DNA of 9,206 bases from Pseudomonadota bacterium (GTDB taxonomy: Bacteria > Pseudomonadota > Gammaproteobacteria > Xanthomonadales > Xanthomonadaceae): assembly GCA_023399815.1 (NCBI GenBank), contig JAEWOJ010000114.1, positions 1-9,206 on the forward strand, read 5' to 3'. This document shows, piece by piece, positions 1 through 6,939 of this stretch. The notes beneath the pieces were generated by a model. That model was not told the DNA's origin. It made no database searches and saw only the letters and a list, made by a program, of their open reading frames with translations. The translations under genes and the position numbers were made by a program. The first letter of the stretch is position 1, and each line of letters starts with the position of its first letter.

Positions 1-315
1 GGCGATACCGCCAACAAGATCGGCACCTACCAGCTGGCGATCGCCGCGCGCCACCATGGCGTCAGGTTCATGGTCGTCGCGCCGTCCTCGACCGTGGACA
101 TGGGCACGGCGCACGGCGATGAAATCGAGATCGAGCAGCGCGACCCGGGCGAGCTGTTCGGCGTCGGCGGCGTGCGTACCGTGGCCGAGGGCATCCAGGC
201 CTGGAACCCGGTGTTCGACGTGACGCCGGGCGGGTTGATCGACGCCATCGTGACCGAGAAGGGCGTGATCCTGAACCCGGACACGGCCGCGATGCAGGCC
301 GCGTTCGGCGGCTGA
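1..315 (+). CDS. mtnA: Methylthioribose-1-phosphate isomerase, C-terminal part (5' end outside window)
   Basis: This is the last 104 codons of a gene that begins before the window; reading frame 1 is open from base 1 to the TGA at 313-315. MtnA converts 5-methylthioribose-1-phosphate to methylthioribulose-1-phosphate in the cytosolic methionine salvage pathway. The visible part begins with GDTANKIGTYQLAIAA, the conserved ANKIGTY segment of the MtnA/eIF2B-alpha-like fold. It continues with APSSTVDM, an acidic stretch with IEQRDPGEL, and NPVFDVTPGGLIDAIVTEKG, which is the typical end of MtnA where the substrate-binding and dimer region closes. The catalytic Cys and most of the Rossmann-like core lie upstream and cannot be checked. 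An ATG at 70 is internal and not the start. The gene ends 246 bases before gyrA on the same strand, with a hairpin between them, so it is probably transcribed separately. Identification rests on recognising the family's C-terminal motifs. Confidence 0.93.
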   Translation, partial: GDTANKIGTYQLAIAARHHGVRFMVVAPSSTVDMGTAHGDEIEIEQRDPGELFGVGGVRTVAEGIQAWNPVFDVTPGGLIDAIVTEKGVILNPDTAAMQAAFGG

Positions 316-329
316 ATCGGAGTGGTTGC

Positions 330-357
330 CTGCCGTCCGCGCCGATGCGGACGGCGG
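330..357 (+). terminator. Hairpin after mtnA, possible terminator
   Basis: A perfect 9-bp stem, GCCGTCCGC (332-340) with GCGGACGGC (347-355), encloses the loop GCCGAT. It can be extended by a wobble pair and a C-G pair to 330-357. It lies 17 bases past the mtnA stop codon. No continuous T run follows, only a mixed pyrimidine-rich stretch, so it is a weak or factor-assisted terminator, or simply an RNA 3'-end stabiliser. Confidence 0.5.
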
Positions 358-467
358 TCCTCCGTCTTCGTCCGGGCGGGTCGCCTCGAAACTGTGACGA
401 TGGGGCGCTAAGTCCCTGATTTTATCCGTTAAAAGTGCTGCCGCCGGAGGCGGCGGACGGCGCCGTG

Positions 468-476
468 TGGTAGACT
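468..476 (+). promoter_or_regulatory. Putative extended -10 promoter of gyrA
   Basis: TGG-TAGACT (468-476) matches the extended -10 pattern TGn-TAnnnT. The bases 17 nt further upstream form a GC-rich inverted repeat (GCCGCC-GGA-GGCGGC, 440-454) with no resemblance to TTGACA, so this would be a -35-less promoter. Transcription would begin near 483, leaving a leader of about 80 nt before the gyrA ATG. An A/T-richer patch around 418-434 could hold another promoter, but no good hexamer pair is visible there. Confidence 0.5.
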
Positions 477-561
477 CGGCCTCTTGAATCGGGCCTGTGC
501 CGCGACCGCCCTGAAGGGCCGCCGGCGCCGCTCCGGACCGCTACCAGACTACGGAATCCGA

Positions 562-3261
<2,700 letters not shown>

Positions 3262-3284
3262 TCGGCAACCGATCGCGTGGAACG

Positions 3285-3313
3285 AAAGCGCCGGCGAAAG
3301 CCGGCGCTTTTTT
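3285..3313 (+). terminator. Rho-independent terminator of gyrA
   Basis: The perfect stem GCGCCGGC (3288-3295) with GCCGGCGC (3300-3307) is closed by a GAAA tetraloop and followed directly by six T residues (3308-3313). AAA at 3285-3287 can pair with the first T residues and lengthen the stem to 11 bp. It begins 23 bases after the gyrA stop codon. On the opposite strand the U tract would be only three bases, so it is essentially one-directional. Confidence 0.95.
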
Positions 3314-3480
3314 GTTGCCGGCGTCCCTCCATGGCGGCGACTTGTCCATTGGCAGGCGCGTGTCGTCGGCAATCGCTCCCGGCGATTCTCGGATGCGGCG
3401 CGTGAGAAGTGGAGTCGGTCTGGTGTCCCGTCGTGCATGCCGCCGAGAGCGGTCATGGCGGAAACGCCATCGTCGAGACG
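3314..3480. other. Spacer between convergent terminators, no gene seen
   Basis: Open frames here are short, rich in Arg and Pro, and resemble no family. Two small inverted repeats are visible: AATCGC-TCCCG-GCGATT (3371-3387) and ATGGCG-GAAA-CGCCAT (3455-3470). Neither is followed by a T run on either strand in a way that would make it a terminator, and I see no promoter pair that would support a small RNA. It is best read as non-coding sequence between converging transcription units. Confidence 0.6.
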
Positions 3481-3509
3481 AAAAAAAACAGCAGGCAAAG
3501 CCTGCTGTT
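3481..3509 (-). terminator. Rho-independent terminator of the tRNA-Arg operon
   Basis: On the minus strand a 10-bp stem AACAGCAGGC / GCCTGCTGTT with a TTT loop runs straight into eight T residues (plus-strand A run at 3481-3488; stem arms 3487-3496 and 3500-3509). It starts 8 bases past the CCA end of the downstream tRNA gene, as expected for the end of a tRNA transcript, and it faces the gyrA terminator. Confidence 0.95.
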
Positions 3510-3517
3510 CGGTGTAA

Positions 3518-3594
3518 TGGCGCGCCCGGAGAGATTCGAACTCCCGACCGCCTGGTTCGTAGCCAGGTACTCTATCCAACTGAGCTACGGGCGC
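3518..3594 (-). tRNA. tRNA-Arg (anticodon ACG), promoter-distal copy, discriminator G73
   Basis: The 77-nt gene includes an encoded CCA. On the minus strand it reads GCGCCCG acceptor, GCTC/GAGT D stem, anticodon arm CCTGG-CTACGAA-CCAGG, T arm GGGAG-TTCGAAT-CTCTC, CGGGCGC acceptor, then G73 and CCA. The loop places ACG at 34-36. A34 is normally deaminated to inosine by TadA, so the tRNA decodes CGU, CGC and CGA. The 73-nt body is identical to the second copy at 3644-3720. Only the discriminator differs, G here and A there. The base 5' to the tRNA (position -1, plus-strand G at 3595) is C, which could pair with G73 and extend the acceptor stem to eight pairs in the precursor. ArgRS is known to accept A73 or G73, so the gene should be functional. 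The terminator follows after 8 bases. Confidence 0.98.
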
Positions 3595-3617
3595 GTTTTA
3601 CCTTGATTTTCTGACGG

Positions 3618-3640
3618 GGAACAACGCAATGCGATGTTCC
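3618..3640 (-). repeat. Inverted repeat (hairpin) in the spacer between the two tRNA-Arg genes
   Basis: GGAACA (3618-3623) pairs with TGTTCC (3635-3640). Inside, one A-A mismatch is followed by CGC/GCG around a three-base AAT loop, giving a nearly perfect 23-base dyad. It occupies about half of the 49-base spacer between the CCA end of the first-transcribed tRNA and the 5' end of the second. No T run follows on the minus strand, so it is not a terminator. A structured spacer that guides RNase E/RNase P processing of the dimeric precursor is a reasonable inference. Confidence 0.6.
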
Positions 3641-3643
3641 GAC

Positions 3644-3720
3644 TGGTGCGCCCGGAGAGATTCGAACTCCCGACCGCCTGGTTCGTAGCCAGGTACTCTA
3701 TCCAACTGAGCTACGGGCGC
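3644..3720 (-). tRNA. tRNA-Arg (anticodon ACG), promoter-proximal copy, discriminator A73
   Basis: This 77-nt gene with encoded CCA has the same 73-nt body and ACG anticodon as the copy at 3518-3594, but carries A73, the usual discriminator of tRNA-Arg. The position -1 base is again C, which cannot pair with A73. It is first in transcription order, with the sigma70-type promoter ending 15 bases upstream of its 5' end. All stems pair: a 7-bp acceptor; a D stem with one G-U; a 5-bp anticodon stem; and a T stem with one G-U. Together with the downstream copy it makes a 74-base direct repeat (3522-3595 and 3648-3721) offset by 126 bases. Confidence 0.98.
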
Positions 3721-3735
3721 GTCGTCAGGAGCGGA

Positions 3736-3764
3736 ATTATGCGGATATGACGCGCAGGCGTCAA
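3736..3764 (-). promoter_or_regulatory. Sigma70-type promoter of the tRNA-Arg operon
   Basis: On the minus strand TTGACG (3759-3764) and CATAAT (3736-3741) are separated by exactly 17 bases, a near-consensus pair and the best promoter in the window. An A/T-rich stretch with AAAATTT lies just upstream of the -35 and could act as an UP element. Transcription would start near 3729, about 9 bases before the mature 5' end of the first tRNA. The -35 lies 18 bases past the hydrolase stop codon, so the tRNAs do not depend on read-through from that gene. Confidence 0.87.
3748..3763. repeat. Perfect inverted repeat overlapping the tRNA promoter -35 and spacer
   Basis: TGACGC-GCAG-GCGTCA (3748-3763) is a perfect 6-4-6 dyad lying across five of the six -35 bases and most of the 17-base spacer of the tRNA-Arg promoter. 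It could be an operator, but part of the repeat is fixed by the -35 itself and a dyad of this size can occur by chance. Confidence 0.45.
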
Positions 3765-3782
3765 CGCTTTTGTGAAATTTTC

Positions 3783-4625
3783 CTATAACGATGGCGATGC
3801 CAATGTCGCGGCCACGATCGCCGGCGCTTTCATCCAGCCGAAGTGGTCGGCGCGCGTGCCAAGTTCGTTTCCGGACATGATCCGCAGCCGTGCCGGCGCG
3901 GCCGGCATCTTGGACAGCAGGTGGTGCATGGAGCCGGCCGGGGCGAGCCAGTCGGCATCGAACAACAGCGCGTCCACCGGCAGCGCAAGGGAATGCAGCG
4001 CCGCTTCCAGGTCGGCCGGAAGTCCCGTCGCGGCATAACGGCCGCTGAGCCCGACGCGGGCCCAGTCGCCGATCAGGCCGCGCGCTTCGTTGCCGCCGAA
4101 GCCGAGCCGGCGCCCGGGCAGCACTCCGCGCCGCTGCGCGAGCCATGGCAGGAAACGGTAGGCCGACGGCAGCAGCCAACGCCGGGGCGCGGGAAAGCCG
4201 CGCCACCAGGGCGTGCCGCTGGCGACCAGCCAGAGCGCGGTGAAGGCGTCCGGATGCAGGCCCGCATGACAGCACGCCAGCTGTCCGCCCAGGCTGTGTC
4301 CGCCCAGGCGCAGCGGGATGCCCGGCGCCGTGGCGCGGACGGCGGCTTCGGCGGCGGGGAGGTCGTGTTGCAGCAGCTCGCGATAGCCCCAATCGGTATT
4401 GCGGCCGGCGCGCAGGCTGCTGCTGCCGATGCCGCGCCATTCGTGGAGGAACACGGCGATGCCGCGCGCGGCCAGGGCGTCGGCCAGCGGCAGGTAATGG
4501 CGGGCGGCCACGCCGAGCGCCGGCAGCCACAGCAGGGCCGCCTCGGGCTGGTGCGGCAGGTGCGCCAGCAGCTCGAAACGGTGTCCATCCGCCGTGGCGA
4601 CGGGGAGCGGGGTGACGGCGCTCAT
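3783..4625 (-). CDS. Alpha/beta-fold hydrolase, substrate unknown
   Basis: The 280-residue soluble protein shows the alpha/beta-hydrolase layout. LLWLPALGVAARHYLPLADALAARG (about 31-55) is the first strand and helix, HEWRGIGSS (61-69) a conserved turn, and GHSLGG (109-114) the nucleophile elbow with Ser111. FDADWLAP (222-229) carries the probable acidic residue, Asp223 or Asp225, and ADHFGWMK (259-266) the catalytic His261. The RGIG turn and the DHFGWMK end resemble uncharacterised serine hydrolases grouped as UCP037442-like; that assignment is from memory. There is no signal peptide. The start is the ATG at 4623-4625, which overlaps the thiD stop codon as ATGA, so translation is probably coupled to thiD. 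The frame stays open far upstream, but only because it is the antisense-like shadow of thiD and yoaK. Esterase, thioesterase or lipase activity is possible; context does not decide. The tRNA promoter follows immediately. Confidence 0.9.
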   Translation of the reverse strand: MSAVTPLPVATADGHRFELLAHLPHQPEAALLWLPALGVAARHYLPLADALAARGIAVFLHEWRGIGSSSLRAGRNTDWGYRELLQHDLPAAEAAVRATAPGIPLRLGGHSLGGQLACCHAGLHPDAFTALWLVASGTPWWRGFPAPRRWLLPSAYRFLPWLAQRRGVLPGRRLGFGGNEARGLIGDWARVGLSGRYAATGLPADLEAALHSLALPVDALLFDADWLAPAGSMHHLLSKMPAAPARLRIMSGNELGTRADHFGWMKAPAIVAATLASPSL

Positions 4626-5431
4626 GCCGGGCCGGCCGCGCCGAAATGATCCAGCACCATGACCTCGCTGCGGCCGGGCTGGTAGCCCGTGCGCAGGCCG
4701 CGCGCCACGTAGTCGATCGCTGCCTCGCAGGCGTTGGGCATGGACAGTCCGCGGCACAGCTGCGCGGCGATCGCCGAGGCCAGCGTGCAGCCGGTGCCGT
4801 GCGCGTCCACCGGCAGGCGGACGTGGCTGAATTCCTCGCCGGTGACGCCGTCGAAGTAACGGTCGATCACGCGCGGGCCTTCGGCCAGGTGCCCGCCCTT
4901 GAGCAGCACGGCAGCGGCGCCCAGCCCGAGCAGCGCGGTGGCGGCCTCTTCGGCCTGCGCGGCGTTGGCGATGCGGCGCTCGAGCAGCAGTTCGGCTTCG
5001 GGCGTGTTCGGCGTGAGCAGCGTGGCCAGCGGCAGCAGGCGTTCGCGCAGCGCGCGCAGGGCGCTGTCTTCCAGCAGCCTGGCGCCGCTGGTGGCGACCA
5101 TCACCGGGTCCAGCACCACCTGCGGCGGGCGGTGCTTCTCCAGGACGTCGGCGACCAGGTGGATCACCTCGGCGTTGGCGAGCATGCCGAGCTTGACCGC
5201 GTGGATGTCGAAGTCGTCGAAGCAGGCATCGAGCTGCGCCTGCAGGAATTCCAACGGCGGCACGTGCACGGCGGTGACGCCGCGGGTGTTCTGCGCGGTC
5301 AGCGCGGCGATGGCCGACAGGCCGTGCACGCGATGGGCGGCGAAGGCCTTGAGGTCGGCCTGGATGCCGGCGCCGCCACCGGAATCGGAACCGGCGATGG
5401 TGAGGGCGGAAACGGGCGTGGAAGGCGTCAT
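4622..5431 (-). CDS. thiD: Hydroxymethylpyrimidine/phosphomethylpyrimidine kinase
   Basis: ThiD phosphorylates 4-amino-5-hydroxymethyl-2-methylpyrimidine (HMP) and then HMP-P to HMP-PP, the pyrimidine half of thiamine, using ATP in the cytosol. The 269 residues are family length. Ribokinase-fold signatures in order are TIAGSDSGGGAGIQADLKA (11-29), the substrate-binding N-terminus; KLGMLAN (80-86); VVLDPVMVATSG (105-116); TPNTPEAELLL (140-150); LLKGGH (176-181); and DAHGTGCTLASAIAA (209-223) with the anion hole, probable base Asp209 and conserved Cys215. All expected key residues are visible. The ATG at 5429-5431 has no clear Shine-Dalgarno, and its 33-base gap from yoaK suggests cotranscription. 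The stop overlaps the hydrolase start by 4 bases. No thiE or other thiamine gene is adjacent and I see no TPP riboswitch in the short upstream gap. Confidence 0.96.
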   Translation of the reverse strand: MTPSTPVSALTIAGSDSGGGAGIQADLKAFAAHRVHGLSAIAALTAQNTRGVTAVHVPPLEFLQAQLDACFDDFDIHAVKLGMLANAEVIHLVADVLEKHRPPQVVLDPVMVATSGARLLEDSALRALRERLLPLATLLTPNTPEAELLLERRIANAAQAEEAATALLGLGAAAVLLKGGHLAEGPRVIDRYFDGVTGEEFSHVRLPVDAHGTGCTLASAIAAQLCRGLSMPNACEAAIDYVARGLRTGYQPGRSEVMVLDHFGAAGPA

Positions 5432-5464
5432 GGCGGGATTGTGCAGTGTTTCGCCGGCCTGCCG

Positions 5465-6139
5465 TCAGGGCGCGCTGTACAGGCGCCGCGACAGCCGGTA
5501 GACGATGTAGGTGGCACCGGTGCAGCCGGTGAGCAGCGCCGGCGCCAGCAGGGCGTCGTAGCCGAAACGCTGGAACAGCGCGGCGCCGATGACGCCGCCG
5601 GCGAGGAAGCCGCTGATGATCAGGCCGCTGAGCGTCAGCCGCCGCACCTGCAATGGCAGGCCGCGCAGCAGGTGGCCCAGGCCGATGCCCAGGTCGGTGA
5701 ACATGCCGCTGAGGTGGGTGGTGCGCACCACCGCGCCGCTGAAGGTGGTGACCATGGCGTTCTGCAGGCCGCAGGCCATGGCCGCGGCCAGCGCTCCCCA
5801 GATCTGCTGCTGTTTGAACAGCGGGATCGCCGCCAGCAGCAGCAGCGATTCGAGGGTCAGCACCACGCCGTAGCGCCGGCCCAGCCGGAGCGCCCCGTCC
5901 TGCACGATCAGGCCGGAAAGCATCGCGCCCAGCGAGAACGCAATCAGCATGCCCCACAGGTGAGTGACGCTGCGCCAGTCGCGCTGCGCCAGCGCCATGC
6001 CGAGCTGGCTGGTGGTGCCGGTGAGGTGGCTGACGGCCTGGTGCTCGAAACCGAGGAAGCCAACCACGTTGACCATGCCGGCCACGCAGGACAGCGCGAT
6101 CGCGCCAATCCAGACCCAGCGGGGAAGCTGTATGCCCAT
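5465..6139 (-). CDS. YoaK-like DUF1275 membrane protein
   Basis: This is a 224-residue integral inner-membrane protein with about six hydrophobic segments (roughly 8-29, 60-79, 91-107, 113-131, 169-190 and 194-214). It contains the DUF1275/YoaK features SHLTGTTSQLG (37-47) after the first segment and MACGLQNAMVTTFSGAVVRTTH (121-142) with HLSGMFTDLGIGLG just after. These two regions resemble each other (xxTGTTS / LSGMFTD), consistent with an internal duplication of three helices. The family is widespread, has no established substrate and is often called a putative membrane protein or transporter. The start ATG at 6137-6139 is the first in-frame Met before the hydrophobic core; no good Shine-Dalgarno is seen. 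The gene lies 24 bases after the lipoprotein gene and 33 before thiD, so it is probably cotranscribed. A role linked to thiD (for example a thiamine precursor) would be speculation. Confidence 0.88.
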   Translation of the reverse strand: MGIQLPRWVWIGAIALSCVAGMVNVVGFLGFEHQAVSHLTGTTSQLGMALAQRDWRSVTHLWGMLIAFSLGAMLSGLIVQDGALRLGRRYGVVLTLESLLLLAAIPLFKQQQIWGALAAAMACGLQNAMVTTFSGAVVRTTHLSGMFTDLGIGLGHLLRGLPLQVRRLTLSGLIISGFLAGGVIGAALFQRFGYDALLAPALLTGCTGATYIVYRLSRRLYSAP

Positions 6140-6147
6140 GCAGCAGA

Positions 6148-6161
6148 GGCCGGCGCCGGCC
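6148..6161. repeat. 14-bp GC-only palindrome between the lipoprotein gene and yoaK
   Basis: GGCCGGCGCCGGCC is its own reverse complement. It sits in the 24-base gap, two bases from the lipoprotein stop codon and 8 bases before the yoaK ATG, where a Shine-Dalgarno would be expected. It could fold in mRNA and limit yoaK initiation, or be a by-product of high G+C content. Confidence 0.4.
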
Positions 6162-6163
6162 GG

Positions 6164-6658
6164 TCAGAAGCCGCCGTTGGTCGCGATGTCGGAGAAGGTG
6201 CCGGTCTGCGGGTCGTACACCGCGCCCCAGAAACCCGCGCCGCCGTCGCAGACCCGCACCGCTTCGCGCGCCGGGTTGGTCCTGGCGTGGTCGGGCAGGG
6301 TGAAGGCGTTGATGTAGATCAGCTGCCGGCCCTGCGCGATGAAGCCCACGTACTGGCGGCCGGACTGCGCCGGCGCGGCGATGGTGGGCTGCAGCTGCTG
6401 CAGCCGGCTTTCCAGTGCATCGATCTGCGCGCGGCCGGGCGCCCAGTAGCCGCCGACGCCATCGGCGTACCTGGCCGGGCTGTCGCGCGAGCAGGTGTCG
6501 AGCACCTGTGCGGCGACCAGCGGGCGCGTGACCACCCACGACTGCCCGGCCTTGGCCGCGGTCGGCACACTGGCGCCGGGCTTGGTGTTGGCCGGCGTGC
6601 ACGCGGCCAGCGCCAGCAGGCAGGTGGTGAGCAGGGGCAGGATGCGGACGGCTTTCAC
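6164..6658 (-). CDS. Small outer-membrane-type lipoprotein of unknown function
   Basis: The 164-residue product begins MKAVRILPLLTTCLLALAAC: a basic n-region, a hydrophobic core and the lipobox LAAC with the lipidated Cys20. Residue +2 is Thr, not Asp, so sorting to the outer membrane by Lol is expected. The mature part starts with a low-complexity Pro/Ala/Lys linker (21-38), then a compact domain with two further cysteines, Cys56 (VLDTCSRD) and Cys137 (VRVCDGG), that could form a periplasmic disulfide. The end, CDGGAGFWGAVYDPQTGTF, recalls a motif in small secreted proteobacterial proteins of unknown role. The start is GTG at 6656-6658, chosen because GGAG (6664-6667) lies 5 bases upstream and the signal peptide begins there. 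The gap to the zinc-ribbon gene is 24 bases. I do not recognise a named family; lipoprotein status is well supported, function is not. Confidence 0.85.
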   Translation of the reverse strand: MKAVRILPLLTTCLLALAACTPANTKPGASVPTAAKAGQSWVVTRPLVAAQVLDTCSRDSPARYADGVGGYWAPGRAQIDALESRLQQLQPTIAAPAQSGRQYVGFIAQGRQLIYINAFTLPDHARTNPAREAVRVCDGGAGFWGAVYDPQTGTFSDIATNGGF

Positions 6659-6682
6659 GGCGACTCCGGGCGTGGAAGGAAG

Positions 6683-6910
6683 TCAGGCGGGGGCGTGGGC
6701 GTAGGTCTCAAGATAACCGCAGCGGACGCAGCGCCAGGTGCAGGTCTCCAGCTTCTCCTGCGGTGGCTTGAGGCCCATCCAGAACGATTTCTGCGGCTGC
6801 CCTTCGACCCAGGCGGTGATCGAGCGCTCGTTGCCGTGGCCTTCTTCCAGCAGGTAGCCGGGCTGCATGGGGGAGTTGCACTTGCTGCAATCGATGTCGG
6901 TGTGGGTCAT
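6683..6910 (-). CDS. Small zinc-ribbon protein of unknown function
   Basis: The 75-residue protein has two CxxC knuckles, CSKC at 8-11 and CVRC at 61-64, plus Cys57. Between them are the sequences MQPGYLLEEG (15-24) and AWVEGQPQKSFWMGLK (33-48). The layout CxxC-x(2)-MxxGYL ... WVEG ... SFWxGLK ... RCxxCGYLETYA looks like a family of small cytosolic zinc-ribbon proteins with no known role, and two paired cysteines at each end fit one structural zinc ion. The start is the ATG at 6908-6910, the first Met before the first knuckle; the frame is open further upstream but only as a shadow of phoH. No Shine-Dalgarno is obvious. It follows the phoH stop codon after 29 bases, which suggests cotranscription. 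A nucleic-acid or protein-binding role is plausible for a zinc ribbon but not shown. Confidence 0.85.
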   Translation of the reverse strand: MTHTDIDCSKCNSPMQPGYLLEEGHGNERSITAWVEGQPQKSFWMGLKPPQEKLETCTWRCVRCGYLETYAHAPA

Positions 6911-6939
6911 GGGATGGGGTTCGCGCGGATGGAAGGAGG

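Noticed and set aside
484..561. TTG at 484 as an upstream gyrA start adding 26 residues
   Set aside because: The extra residues are Arg/Ala-rich and unlike GyrA N-termini, the likely transcription start is at about the same place, and the ATG at 562 matches the family start with a GGA upstream.
3312..3614. Plus-strand small frames containing ARPERFELPTAWF and similar peptides
   Set aside because: This peptide is the translation of the reverse complement of the tRNA-Arg gene, a common annotation artefact.
3518..3720. The tRNA-Arg repeat as an integration site of a genomic island
   Set aside because: tRNA-Arg genes are common targets, but there is no integrase, no partial tRNA copy and no foreign-looking sequence in the window; the repeat is two complete genes with normal flanks.
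3598..4530. Minus-strand frame ending in VAQLDRVPGYEPGGREFESL
   Set aside because: The end is a read-through translation of the tRNA-Arg gene and the rest is a shadow of the hydrolase gene; both are known artefact types.
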